64,000 nt of DNA, from NCBI GenBank assembly GCA_023435985.1, contig JAEZKY010000030.1, positions 10,903-74,902 on the forward strand. Reading direction: 5' to 3'. The DNA is from Bacillota bacterium (GTDB lineage Bacteria; Bacillota; Clostridia; Clostridiales; Clostridiaceae). Below the pieces are notes generated by a model, which saw nothing but the letters and a program-made list of their open reading frames with translations, had not been told where the DNA came from and did not search any database. The translations under genes and the position numbers were made by a program. This document shows, in pieces, positions 27,307-37,347 of this stretch (the first letter of the stretch is position 1; every line of letters begins with the position of its first letter).

Positions 27307-29355
27307 TTAAACCTCAAATTTTTCTATAATAGCTTCCAATTTCTGAGCTAAATTATAAAGCTCATCTGCTTGAATTTTAACATTTTGTATATCATTTAAT
27401 TGGCTCGCTACACTAGCATTTACTTCTTCTGTTGAGGCTGCTGACTGCTCAGATACACATGAAATGTTCTGTATATTCGAAGTAAGCATATTGCTATTAG
27501 CTAACATTGATTCAATATTTTCATTCATTGCAGAAATTTTTTCTATTATACTTGCAATAGATTTATTTAATTTTTCAAAGCTTTGTTCTGTAATGGAAAC
27601 TGCTGAATTTTGATTTTCTACATCAGACCTTATATTGTCCATATTCACAGCTGCAGTTTTTGTCGTTTCTATAACTCTATTAATTATATTTCTAATATGC
27701 TCCGCAGATGAACCAGATTGTTCAGCAAGTACTCTAACCTCTTCTGCAACCACCGCAAATCCCTTTCCATACTCTCCTGCTCTTGCTGCTTCTATAGCAG
27801 CGTTTAAGGCTAACAAATTAGTCTGAGAGGATATATTTGATATTGTACTTAATATTTGGTCAATATCCTCGGTTTCTTTCACTAAAACTCCAATGCTATC
27901 AGAAATTTGTGAAACTCCGTTTATAGTGCTTTCATTTTTTGTCTTAAGTTCTTTAAATGCATCCATTGTCCTTTCACTGCTGACTTCCATCTCGTGACTT
28001 TCAGTATTGATTTTGCTATTATATTCCTTAATTTTTGATAAGTTGTTATTAAATTCAGTTGCAATATCAGAAGCTCTATCTATTTCAGAAGCCTGTTCTT
28101 GAACTCCCTTTGAAATTTCATCCATTACTCTTGCTATTTCTTCGGAAGAGGTAGTAACTTCTTCTGCCTGCTTAGTAAGATGTTTAGAAAAATCTAATAC
28201 ATGATCCGCAGAATCTTTAACTGATAGTACCAAATTCTTAACACTATTAACCATATTTGAAAATCTTTTCCCAAGCTCTCCAAGCTCATCGGAACTATTT
28301 ATATTTGTGACTACTGTTAAATCGCCAGCTTCACCCTTTTTCATAGCTTCTTTTAAATGATTAATATGATTTGTTAGATTTTTAGAAATTGATATTCCAA
28401 CTCCTAAGGCAGCTATAATAAATAAAAGGGAGAATCCAATAAGTATTACTGCATTAGAAATAATTTTAGAATATACTTCACTAGTATCAATCATTCCAAT
28501 TAACTTCCAACCAGATTTTTCATTATTTAACGAATAAATAAATTTATTTTTCCCATTGAATTTATCCTGTATAAAATTTGATTTATTTTCTAATATTGAT
28601 TTCACCCATGACACTTCAGATTTATCCTTAAAAGCATTTTCTACCTTCTGGTCTTGTGTATCAACATTAGTATTCACTCTATCAGGATTTAAATTTTTCC
28701 CTGACAGCTCTTGATTTTTTGTGGCTAACACTATTCCTGTTTTATCCATTAGTAGTATTTCACCAGTGTTTTCAATTTTAGTGTTATTAAACAGCTGAGC
28801 TATATTTTCTATATCAATATCTATTCCAGCGACCCCTATTGGATTTCCTGCATCATCTAATATCTGCTTCGTAGCTGTTACTACAGTCTTACCAGTTGCT
28901 AAATCTTTGTACGCATCCTGCCAAAGCACTTTACTATTGGAAATCGAGTCCTTATACCATGATTTTCCTGTTGGATCATAACCTTCTGGAAGAGTTGTTT
29001 CAGGATATATATACATGCTTTTATTGTTTGTTGCAATATAAACATTTAATATTTGTGGATTACTTTTAACTATGCCCTTAAGCTCTTTTTTCACAAGATC
29101 CCCATTGGGATTTGCAAGTGCCGCCTTCGCTATTGAATTCTCAGTTATCTGAGATAATTCCGCTTCATAACTATTATAAGTTTGATCTATAACATTGTTT
29201 ACACCTTCTATGGACTTATCTATTGAACTAACATAAGAAGCTTTAAGATTATTATAAAGTATTATATTTGAAATGATACCTGCTGTGCACATAGGCACTA
29301 AGATTATTAATAAAAAAGTCACAATAAGTCTTTTCTTTATAGATTTAAATTTCAT
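27307..29355 (-). CDS. Methyl-accepting chemotaxis protein with dCache sensor
   Basis: 682 residues. There is a membrane helix at about 10-32, a large extracellular double-Cache domain (about 40-300; GVAGIDIDIENIAQLF and LLMDKTGIVLA are typical), a second membrane helix (about 300-322), HAMP, and the signalling coiled coil with SQTNLLALNAAIEAARAGE and the GKGFAVVAEEVR tip. Cache receptors bind small ligands such as amino acids or organic acids directly. It is a different subfamily from the two 571-residue receptors of the window. GGGAGGGG precedes the ATG. A terminator-like hairpin stands in its leader at 29420-29460. It is a single-gene unit. Confidence 0.95.
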   Translation of the reverse strand: MKFKSIKKRLIVTFLLIILVPMCTAGIISNIILYNNLKASYVSSIDKSIEGVNNVIDQTYNSYEAELSQITENSIAKAALANPNGDLVKKELKGIVKSNPQILNVYIATNNKSMYIYPETTLPEGYDPTGKSWYKDSISNSKVLWQDAYKDLATGKTVVTATKQILDDAGNPIGVAGIDIDIENIAQLFNNTKIENTGEILLMDKTGIVLATKNQELSGKNLNPDRVNTNVDTQDQKVENAFKDKSEVSWVKSILENKSNFIQDKFNGKNKFIYSLNNEKSGWKLIGMIDTSEVYSKIISNAVILIGFSLLFIIAALGVGISISKNLTNHINHLKEAMKKGEAGDLTVVTNINSSDELGELGKRFSNMVNSVKNLVLSVKDSADHVLDFSKHLTKQAEEVTTSSEEIARVMDEISKGVQEQASEIDRASDIATEFNNNLSKIKEYNSKINTESHEMEVSSERTMDAFKELKTKNESTINGVSQISDSIGVLVKETEDIDQILSTISNISSQTNLLALNAAIEAARAGEYGKGFAVVAEEVRVLAEQSGSSAEHIRNIINRVIETTKTAAVNMDNIRSDVENQNSAVSITEQSFEKLNKSIASIIEKISAMNENIESMLANSNMLTSNIQNISCVSEQSAASTEEVNASVASQLNDIQNVKIQADELYNLAQKLEAIIEKFEV

Positions 29356-29419
29356 TTATTTGCCCCTCCCAAATACTACAATTGCAGCAGTATAGATGCA
29401 TATTTCTTAAAATTTAAAA

Positions 29420-29460
29420 ACAGCTAACAAGTAGATTAAACTACAATTAAAATTTGCTGT
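29420..29460 (-). promoter_or_regulatory. Terminator-like hairpin in the dCache receptor leader
   Basis: On the minus strand ACAGC pairs with GCTGT and, inside, GTAG with CTAC; TTTTT follows directly. It lies 65-105 nt before the start codon, where it could stop transcription early (attenuator). Upstream leader sequence (29461-29530) has the short stem ATACG/CGTAT. I could not match it to a known riboswitch class. Confidence 0.4.
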
Positions 29461-30058
29461 CATTTTAAGGCCTTTTTCTTCTGCTCATACGATTTCTATG
29501 GACGTATCACGTGATAATTCTTTTGTTTTGCAAGTTATGTCATATTACTACTTGTTTGTGTATTGAAACTTATTAATTTTTTAAAACATATGTTGTAATT
29601 TAAACTTTAGTTATTGCTCAACTCCCCTTATAAATCCCTTCTCTCCTTAAGCTTCATATGATAAATTCTTATCATTACTTCTGCCTTGTTTCACTATAAT
29701 TACATTCCATATACTTAACTGTTTTATGTATTTCTTAAATATAATTTTATGCATCAATATATATATTTTAACATTTCATGCTTAATTTCTCCAGCTATGC
29801 TTGGGTACAATGCCATTTTATTCAATATTTTTTTAATATTATTTATAGAATATACATATTTTTTATAAATAATCATTTTTAAATCTTTACATGTAACATT
29901 TCTATTAAATATCAATTGATTTCTTCTTAATTTCTTAATCTATACATATTTTTCACACATGTAAAAATCCACAACTTTTCATAAGTTTAATGATAAAATC
30001 TAGATTCATCAGATTACTATCTATACAATTACATATAATTTCCTTATTCAAGAAAAAA
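29461..30058. other. Gene-free region between chemoreceptor leader and beta-helix gene terminator
   Basis: AT-rich sequence of about 600 bp that must contain the chemoreceptor promoter. No open frame with a ribosome binding site and no repeat was recognised. Confidence 0.5.
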
Positions 30059-30099
30059 GTCTCATAGCATTATAATAAAAATACTAAATGCTATGAGAC
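30059..30099 (-). terminator. Terminator of the secreted beta-helix gene
   Basis: GTCTCATAGCATT pairs perfectly with AATGCTATGAGAC, with a T-run after it on the minus strand (and a shorter one on the plus strand). Confidence 0.9.
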
Positions 30100-30197
30100 C
30101 TTATTTTTGTACAAACTCAACTGTATTTATAATATCAGCTTGTACTACACTTAACTGTTATATATTAATATATCATTAAGATTATATTGAATTATTT

Positions 30198-32918
30198 TTA
30201 ATTTGCAGGATAATCATTGATAGATTGTTTCATAGTACCTGATTTTACAGTACCACCTGTATTATTTATTACATGTGTTATTTCACCATTACCATTTAAG
30301 AATACAGAGCATGCATGATGTACCTTTATTCCAGCCGCATTTGGAACTTCTATTCCGTTATTCTCTGCTACAACAGCATCTCTAAAGTAAGAGTAAATAC
30401 CTGATCCATAAAGTTCATGGGAAGTAACTGAATCAGCTACTTTGTATGAAGCATAACCATTTTGAGTACCATTATTGCTCATCCAAGCAGCTTGATTTGG
30501 AACATCATATGGCAGTTCACTTTGATAGAAGTATACTTTTCCGCCATTACCATTCCATAAAGTTTGGTACTCTTCAAAATGTTCAACGAACAATCCATAC
30601 ATTGTTACATTATTGCCATTTACAATGACACCATTTTTTGCATTATTAACTGTCCATCCAACACCATCACCATGGTCTGCACGCCATACCCAAAAATCAT
30701 CGCCAATAACATTATTACTATTTATCTTTAAACTTGTATCAGCATTTCCTACTCCTGCTCCTCCAATTCTAAAGAATAAATCACTAAGGCTTGTAGGATT
30801 AGCTGAATGGTCAACTGAACTACCATCTTGTCCGACTTGTAATAATACTGGTGAATCTTTTGCTCCAGCATCGAAAAGAAGTCCAGAAACTTTTACACCA
30901 TCAACATCTGCTATGTTCATTGCTGCAGTGCCATTGTCTGGGATTAAAGTTGCAAGTCCAAGACCTAAGATAACTGTATTAGCTCTTGTCACATTGATTG
31001 CCTGGCTTAAATGATATATTCCAGGAGTAAAAATAATGTTCTTTCCTTGGCTAAGTGCTTGATTTATGCTTTGAGCTGTAGCAGTATCTGGTTTTGCTAT
31101 ATAGAATTGATCAATAGGTAAAGATGTACCTTGACCTATTCCATTTGACCAAGTTATTCCTTGAGCATTCTTTCTAAGCTCTGGTACAAAAACTTGATAG
31201 TTTCCGCTATCATCAATATAAAGGAATGGCTTTTCTCTAACAGCTGGTGCTTGATTAACAACTGTATTTGGCGTTGATGGATAAGCATTGTCATTTGTAG
31301 GTGCACCATTATTACCTACGAAAACCATATTCCAGTTAGCACCATTCCAAGATCCCATTTGACTGTTTCTAGTAAAAAATTGTTGCTGTGATCCAGAACT
31401 AATTGCACCATCAATTTTTGAATCGGCTATAAATCCACCACTAGACCAAGCATAATCATAGTTAGTTCCTAGAGGATCCCATAATGACATCCCACCCTTA
31501 ACATGGACACGTCTCATTGGTGCAGCTTGTGATACCGCCCAAGTTAAAGTACCTGCTGGCGCTACATTACTAGAAGAATAGGTTGGAGTTACAGCAAAAT
31601 TTTCAGCTGTTCTCCAGAAGTTACAAGTTGCATTACCTCCCATCCAATCAGCTTCACTACGTACTGCACCAGTAATGTTAACATCATCTGGTGTTTTTCC
31701 AAGGCCCATTACTGAAGTATAGAAACCTACATTAACATTAACGTTATATGAACCTGGTTTGAATAAAAGTGCATATCTTTCATCACCAAATTGATTAGTT
31801 TCCATTTGATTAAATACATTATCTACAGTATTTTGTATACTTGCACTTGACATTGATGGATCAAATATTTTAACATTTGGCCCTAAGTCTACAGTACCAT
31901 CTACTGGCCCAGAAGCATCTGGTGTCCCATATACTTCAAATTCCCATAAAGAATAACCATAGACAGTTGTTCTTCCTGTTCCATACATTCTTACATATCT
32001 TCCTGTTACATCAGAATTAAAAGTTATATTTTCTACCCCGCCTGTTCCACCTGTTTTTGTATAAGCATCTACCCAATTTACATTATCTGTTGATACTTGG
32101 ATTTTATAATCTTTTGCTGCTGCAGTTTCCCAGTTTAGTTTTACTCCTGATACGCTGTAACTTCCTCCCAAATCTACAGATATCCATTGAGGATCACTTC
32201 CTTGAGCAGACTCCCACCTAGTTCCTGTATTTCCATCAAAAGCTAAAGATGCAGTACTTGCGCCTGTAACTGATGATGCCGCTGCTGACTTATTTAATGC
32301 TATATTTGTAGCTGACACTGCTACAGGAGTACCATATACTTCAAATTCCCATAAAGAATAACCATAGGCAGTTGTTCTTGATGTTCCGTACATTCTTACA
32401 TATCTTCCAGTAGCATCAGAATTGAAAGTTATATTTTCTACTCCGCCTGTTCCACCTGTTTTTGTATAAGCATCTACCCAATTTACATTATCTGTTGATA
32501 TTTGAATCTTATAATTCTTTGCTGCTGCAGTTTCCCAGTTAAGCTTTACTCCAGATATATTATAATTTCCACCTAAATCTACAGCTATCCACTGAGGATC
32601 ACTGCCTTGAGCAGATTCCCATCTAGTTCCTGTGTCTCCGTCAAAAGCTGAAGCAGCAGTATTTGCACCTGTAACTGAGGATGAAGTAGCTGGTTTATTT
32701 AATGCAATATTAGTTGATGCTGCAGCAGCTTCTGTAATATTTTTTACAAAAGCAGCTGCTCCTGTAGTATTTTCTACAGAAACATCTGATGCTACCTTAC
32801 TGTCTGTACCTAAATCCACAGTTTCAGCCTTTGTAACAAATGTTGGTGCCATAAGCATAGTAGCACATAGGGACAAAGAAAGTGTTAATGATAAAATTTT
32901 CTTGTTTCTCCTAATCAT
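30198..32918 (-). CDS. Secreted protein: two F5/8-type C (discoidin) domains plus beta-helix domain
   Basis: 906 residues from the ATG at 32918, preceded by AGGAGGT at 9 nt; an upstream in-frame extension lacks such a site. There is a signal peptide (about 1-32, ending VTKA). Two tandem discoidin/CBM32-like domains follow, each starting ATNIALNK and ending SLWEFEVYG; they are almost identical and must be a recent duplication. The remaining 560 residues resemble a family often labelled adenylyl cyclase or coagulation factor 5/8 protein in databases, but the sequence (ALLFKPGSYNV, IIFTPGIYHLSQAI, VILGLGLATLIP) is that of a right-handed beta-helix, as in polysaccharide lyases and glucanases. A cell-surface or extracellular polysaccharide target is therefore likely; the exact activity is unknown. 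Confidence 0.85.
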   Translation of the reverse strand: MIRRNKKILSLTLSLSLCATMLMAPTFVTKAETVDLGTDSKVASDVSVENTTGAAAFVKNITEAAAASTNIALNKPATSSSVTGANTAASAFDGDTGTRWESAQGSDPQWIAVDLGGNYNISGVKLNWETAAAKNYKIQISTDNVNWVDAYTKTGGTGGVENITFNSDATGRYVRMYGTSRTTAYGYSLWEFEVYGTPVAVSATNIALNKSAAASSVTGASTASLAFDGNTGTRWESAQGSDPQWISVDLGGSYSVSGVKLNWETAAAKDYKIQVSTDNVNWVDAYTKTGGTGGVENITFNSDVTGRYVRMYGTGRTTVYGYSLWEFEVYGTPDASGPVDGTVDLGPNVKIFDPSMSSASIQNTVDNVFNQMETNQFGDERYALLFKPGSYNVNVNVGFYTSVMGLGKTPDDVNITGAVRSEADWMGGNATCNFWRTAENFAVTPTYSSSNVAPAGTLTWAVSQAAPMRRVHVKGGMSLWDPLGTNYDYAWSSGGFIADSKIDGAISSGSQQQFFTRNSQMGSWNGANWNMVFVGNNGAPTNDNAYPSTPNTVVNQAPAVREKPFLYIDDSGNYQVFVPELRKNAQGITWSNGIGQGTSLPIDQFYIAKPDTATAQSINQALSQGKNIIFTPGIYHLSQAINVTRANTVILGLGLATLIPDNGTAAMNIADVDGVKVSGLLFDAGAKDSPVLLQVGQDGSSVDHSANPTSLSDLFFRIGGAGVGNADTSLKINSNNVIGDDFWVWRADHGDGVGWTVNNAKNGVIVNGNNVTMYGLFVEHFEEYQTLWNGNGGKVYFYQSELPYDVPNQAAWMSNNGTQNGYASYKVADSVTSHELYGSGIYSYFRDAVVAENNGIEVPNAAGIKVHHACSVFLNGNGEITHVINNTGGTVKSGTMKQSINDYPAN

Positions 32919-33003
32919 TATTAAACTACCTCCTAAAATATAATTTAAGCTCCCTCTTAAAAACATATTTAACCTAAAGATGACTAGCTACATTTTAGCT
33001 AAA

Positions 33004-33012
33004 CCTCCTTTC
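33004..33012 (-). promoter_or_regulatory. Non-coding Shine-Dalgarno (STAB-SD-like) in leader
   Basis: GAAAGGAGG on the minus strand, 86 nt before the start codon of the beta-helix gene. The only nearby ATG is followed at once by TAG. It equals the STAB-SD core known to protect the 5' end of Bacillus cry3A mRNA. The same motif is found in the leader of the GH gene at 63324. Confidence 0.5.
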
Positions 33013-33087
33013 TAAAAAATTTTCATATGCTCTGTGCAACAAATGAATTGATTTACCTAACTGCTTTAAAGTTAAGTTTTATATTAT

Positions 33088-33138
33088 CCTTCGATAACGC
33101 AAATCTCGAAACCGATTTAGTAATTTACGAGATGAAGG
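33088..33138 (-). promoter_or_regulatory. Structured leader element (two stacked helices)
   Basis: On the minus strand CCTTC-ATCTCG is followed by a 19-nt loop, then CGAGAT, ten bases, and GAAGG. The two helices (5 and 6 bp) stack with a ten-base bulge. It lies about 170-220 nt before the beta-helix gene. No known riboswitch consensus was recognised. Confidence 0.35.
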
Positions 33139-33367
33139 TCAATACCATATTTTTATGTAATAAATCTAGAACATCAAATTACTAACAAAGATAAGTTTTT
33201 ATGCCTCACTTTCAAACTTAAATGTTTACATAAAGAGTTTTTATATACAATATATCTAAAATCTTCATATCTACAGTTATTCTTTTAAGATATAATACGA
33301 TTAATTATCATTATTTTGATTACTAATTTATAAACTTAATAAAAATAAATTCATTTATTGATAGTTT

Positions 33368-33478
33368 TGTGGTAAATAAAAATTAGAAAGTAATACAAAA
33401 AAATTATATTTATGATGTGATCCTTTATGATGTGCTTCATTATAATTAATTACTTGAAGTTTCAAGAAGTTCTTAAAA
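33368..33478. promoter_or_regulatory. Conserved upstream element, copy 2 (TTATGATGTG direct repeat)
   Basis: TTATGATGTG at 33410 and 33425 (15-bp period). Flanks match the element at 26468-26570, including a TGGTAAATAAAAATTAGAAAG-like stretch on one side and a TTACTTGAAGTTT-like stretch on the other. Confidence 0.5.
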
Positions 33479-33971
33479 TACTATATCAACCAAAACCCTT
33501 TTGCTTAATATACCATTTTATACATATTTTATAATCGTTTTTACATAATGTCAAATAATTTTAATAAATAATTTTTACTCTTGATATTCAACGATAAATT
33601 AACCTTAACTGCACATTTTGATAATAGCAAAATAAAAATTTCACGTACATATTTATTTCTTAAAACGTGCATAATTAAGCTTAAAATGCAATTTTCTTCT
33701 ATTTCCTTCGAAAATTCTCTTTTTATTATACAAAACGTACATTTATTGCTATTAATGTTGACTTTTTGTAAATATATGCTATTTTAATAACAAAACAGAA
33801 TATCCTATACGTCCCTTACAATTCAGTATGCCTCTTATGCTATTTCTTAATCTTTTAGCAATTTACCTTTACACTACTCTTTTTATAATTCTATATTCTT
33901 TTTTCTACAAAATAGCTTATTATTTAAATTTTTCAAAAAATTTAAATATAAAAAAATAAATTAATCGGAGG

Positions 33972-35420
33972 ATGGGTCTGCATAGAAATAAACTATTAAA
34001 TCTAGTTATTTGTTCCTTAATGGTACTTTCAGGTCTCTCAATTCCAGTACGTAGTTATGCCGACACTATAACCTCAAGCTGATATCAAAATTTTGAATCA
34101 GGTAATGAATTCTCTGCTGGAACAAACACTACAGTAACCTTAGATTCAACTGGTGGGAATACTGGCGGATCTTTTTGATGATATCTATTTTGCTGCACAA
34201 GCATCAGATCCATTTCCTTCATTTAACACTGGAGCTCAACCAGTTAATATTTCAGGACAGATTGAAGCTGAAAAATACACCAGCATGAATAACGCAGCAA
34301 CAGAGGAATGTTCTGAAGGTTGTCTAGATGTTGGCTGGATAGACTACAGTGTCAATGTAACAACAGCAGGACTTATACTATGGATTTAAGGATTGCAGGA
34401 ATTAATCCAACAGGTACATTACAACTTCAAAAGAACAATACTGTACTTGCTACAGTTATTCCTCCAAATACAAATGACTGGCAAAATTGGACAACTGTTT
34501 CAACTAAAGTTTCTCTTGATACATGAGTACAAACATCAAGAATTTTTTCTACAGGTGCTTCAGTTAATTTGAACTGGATTCGTTTTACTTCCGGTACAAA
34601 TACCAAACCAACTGTCGTTGGATATATACCAACATGGAGTTTTGATTGTTATAAAACTATTGACTTAAACGTTCTCACACATATTTGCATAGCCTTCGCT
34701 GAACCAGATTCTTCTGGTAATCTGTCCTTAGATATTTCTGATGCTGATATAAATGCATGTGTAAATAGAACTCATGCAGCAAATGTAAAGGTGCTTTTAT
34801 CTTTAGGTGGAGGTTCTGGTAATCCTAATTATACTAAATTACTACAATCACAAAATCGTTCAGCATTCTGTGATAAAATTTTGCAGTATATAAATAAATA
34901 TAATATAGATGGAATAGATGTAGATTTAGAAGTCAACTCTTACAATAATTTAGATTCAAATTGGGAGCCATTTATTAATGATCTTTATGCAAGATTAAAA
35001 CCTCAAGGAAAGTTATTAACATCTGCAGTTGCTGACTGTGAAGGAGATCTTCTTCCTGCAACAGCATTTAATAAACTAGACTTAGTAAATGTTATGGCTT
35101 AAGATTATGCTACTGCAGTTAACAGCCTTAATTACTTTGTTAATACTAAACACGTAGCTAAAGAGAAACTTGTATTAGGAGTGGCTTTCTTTGGGTATAC
35201 AAGCTCTGGTGAATATATAGGTTATAAAGATATAATTGCACAATATCCTGATGCCTGGAATGTAGATTCTTATGCCGGTATTCATTATGTGGACGCAGCA
35301 AGTATGCGTGATCAAACAATATTAGGCAAAGGCTATGGCGGAATTATGATTTGTGAATTAAGTTTAGATGCACCTGGAAATAAATCGTTATTAAAAGTAA
35401 TTGGCGATAATATTAAATAG
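33972..35420 (+). pseudogene. Decayed secreted GH18 chitinase with CBM6-like domain
   Basis: Reading across the breaks gives a signal peptide, a CBM6-like domain (QIEAEKYTSMNNAATEEC, then TYTMDLRIAG and DWQNWTTVST), and a GH18 barrel with the catalytic DGIDVDLE motif near 34908-34931 and LSLGGGSGNP. At least five lesions are visible: TGA at 34080; a frame change with TGA at 34176; a frame change near 34370 inside VTTAG/TYTM; TGA at 34524; TAA at 35100, where the family has NVMAYDYA. The start ATG at 33972 touches GGAGG, and the original start may have been the next CTG codon region. A good terminator follows. The gene was probably a secreted chitinase before it was lost. Confidence 0.88.
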
Positions 35421-35461
35421 GATTTTACTCTTTCTCTGTTTTTCATATATTTAATAAAACT

Positions 35462-35507
35462 AAAAACCATGCATAAATAAAAATACAAATTCCTTATGCA
35501 TGGTTTT
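35462..35507 (+). terminator. Terminator of the chitinase relic
   Basis: AAAACCATGCATAA pairs with TTATGCATGGTTTT and is followed by a T-run to 35517. Confidence 0.9.
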
Positions 35508-35541
35508 ATTTTTTTTAATTTCTAGCATGATAAAAAGTCAA

Positions 35542-35967
35542 TTAATTACCTAAGTTAATTTCGTTAGGGATTACAACCCAGCCTATAGAATTAAACGCTA
35601 CATCCATATCATGATTATTATTTTGTGTAAAAATGAAACCTGTTTTGATGCCAACTTCTTTAAGCTTTGATAAAGAACGGTCCAACAATCGTTTTTCAAT
35701 TTCATTAACTCTATATTGATCATATATAGCAATATGATATATAAATCCCCTTATACCATCATTTCCACATAATAAAGCTCCGATTACTTTTCCATTATCT
35801 GTGCATGCTACAGAACTAGCACCTGGATTTTTTCTTAAATATATTTCTAATTCTTCTTTTGTAACAGAGCTTTCAAGAAATGATGTTCCAAAAATTTCAT
35901 TCCATAATTTAAGTACTTGATCTATATCTAACTCTCTCATAGCTTGTACTACTATTGTATTATTCAT
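35542..35967 (-). CDS. GNAT-family N-acetyltransferase
   Basis: 141 residues. The order of elements matches the GNAT fold: VVQAMRELDIDQVLKLWNE as strand 1 and helix 1, KVIGALLCGNDGIRGFIYHIAI as strands 2-4, and YRVNEIEKRLLDRSLSKLKEVGI as the acetyl-CoA helix (the usual QxxGxG/A loop is weak, QYRVNE). The end, FNSIGWVVIP, is a typical YxxxGF/W variant. AGGTGA precedes the ATG. The substrate, protein or small molecule, is unknown. A terminator of the chitinase relic lies just behind its stop. Confidence 0.8.
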   Translation of the reverse strand: MNNTIVVQAMRELDIDQVLKLWNEIFGTSFLESSVTKEELEIYLRKNPGASSVACTDNGKVIGALLCGNDGIRGFIYHIAIYDQYRVNEIEKRLLDRSLSKLKEVGIKTGFIFTQNNNHDMDVAFNSIGWVVIPNEINLGN

Positions 35968-36438
35968 TTATTTCACCTGCTCTAATTAAATTATTATGTC
36001 TATATATTTATATTAACACTGTATTATTTTATTAGATACATAATTTAATATATATTTTTAATCAATTGAAAAGTTTCATAACTTTTACCCTATTACTTAT
36101 GATATTTTCTATAATTTCTTGAATATGCACGAACTCCATCTGACCATATTATATGATTATGAATATCCATTAATTTATTTTCCATAGCTTAAGCCCATCA
36201 TATTCTTAACAATTTTATATATTCTATTAATTCATATCCTAAAAGGCGAATAGCTGATATGTCTAGTATATTATAAATTGATTTACTACCTGTTACTTCT
36301 TTAATACAAATTCTATAAAAAAATAGGGCTACTGCACTAATTATGATATAATACTCTCTTATCTATGTTAGACTGAAAGTACTTCATTATTTAGTAAGGT
36401 AAACCCTATTCTTATTAAATCTTTTCTATAGTCACTTT
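35968..36438. other. Gene-free region with possible gene relic
   Basis: On the minus strand a 50-codon stretch without a start reads like a protein (…GSKSIYNILDISAIRLLG…, 36205-36365) and a following 30-codon piece starts at 36185. Neither has a ribosome binding site nor a recognisable family. A decayed gene is possible; otherwise nothing is seen. Confidence 0.3.
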
Positions 36439-37347
36439 TTAATGGTTTATTAAATATTTCTCAGCCCCATATATGCTGACTGCTCCATCAGCTGCTGCTG
36501 TAAGCACCTGCCTTACTTCCTTTGTTCTAATATCTCCTATTGCAAAAATTCCATCTATATTTGTTCTACAGCTTTCATCTGCAATAATATAACCATTTTT
36601 ATCCAAATCTACTAAATCTTTAACCAATTCTGTTTGAGGCTCACTTCCAATGGCCACAAAAACACCATTGACTTCTAAATCCTTCACCACATTATCCTTA
36701 GTGTTTTTAATTTCTAAACCACTTAATTTTTCTTCACCTTTAAGTTTAGTAATTACGCTATTCCAAATTATTTCTACATTATTTGTTTCAAGCAACTTTT
36801 TTTGAGATGCTTTATTAGCTCTCAATAAATCTTTTCTAACAATTACATATACCTTTTCAGCAATTCGGGAAAGATGAAGAGCATCTTCTACTGCTGTATC
36901 TCCTCCACCTATAACAGCTACTACTTTTTCTCTATAAAATCCGCCATCACAAGTAGCACAGTAAGATATTCCTCTACCCATAAATTCATCTTCTTTATCA
37001 ATATTTAATTTCTTTGGCTTTGCACCCATTGATAAAATTACTGCCTTACTTTCATAAGTTTGAGAACCAGTTATAACTTTTTTTATATCACCATCTATTT
37101 TTAAGTCTATTACTTCCTCATACTTCATAATTCCACCAAATTTTTTTGCGTGCTCATACATGATATTTGCAAGTTCTGAACCTGTTATATCAGGAAATCC
37201 TGGGTAATTCTCTACTTCATTTGTATTAACTATCTGACCGCCTTCATATTGCTTTTCAATCATTAACGCATCTAGTCCTGCTCTGCCTGCATATAATGCT
37301 GCTGTAAGTGCTGCCGGACCTCCTCCAATAATAATAATATCTTTCAT
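36439..37347 (-). CDS. trxB: Thioredoxin reductase
   Basis: 302 residues, the low-molecular-weight type. It passes electrons from NADPH through FAD to thioredoxin or a related partner. FAD motif GGGPAALTAALYAGRAG is at the N terminus, the redox pair Cys130 and Cys133 is in SYCATCDG, the NADPH motif GGGDTAVEDA is in the middle, and the C-terminal FAD motif GIFAIGDIR closes it. AGGTGATGT-type ribosome binding site. No thioredoxin gene is next to it. Many clostridia have several such reductases, some using ferredoxin; the NADPH motif here looks intact. Confidence 0.93.
   Translation of the reverse strand: MKDIIIIGGGPAALTAALYAGRAGLDALMIEKQYEGGQIVNTNEVENYPGFPDITGSELANIMYEHAKKFGGIMKYEEVIDLKIDGDIKKVITGSQTYESKAVILSMGAKPKKLNIDKEDEFMGRGISYCATCDGGFYREKVVAVIGGGDTAVEDALHLSRIAEKVYVIVRKDLLRANKASQKKLLETNNVEIIWNSVITKLKGEEKLSGLEIKNTKDNVVKDLEVNGVFVAIGSEPQTELVKDLVDLDKNGYIIADESCRTNIDGIFAIGDIRTKEVRQVLTAAADGAVSIYGAEKYLINH

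Larger units (their letters stand above)
32919..33971. other. Long intergenic region with leader and regulatory elements
   Basis: 1053 bp without a gene. It includes the leader of the secreted beta-helix gene (non-coding GAAAGGAGG at 33004 and a two-helix structure at 33088-33138) and a conserved upstream element at 33368-33478. The part 33480-33970, before the chitinase relic, shows nothing I recognise. Confidence 0.6.

Noticed and set aside
29461..29560. c-di-GMP riboswitch before the dCache receptor
   Set aside because: Neither the class I core (GGCAAACC, GACGCAAAGCC) nor class II motifs are present.
36093..36185. 30-codon minus-strand frame as a small gene
   Set aside because: No ribosome binding site, no terminator, and a broken frame directly upstream; more likely relic or chance.
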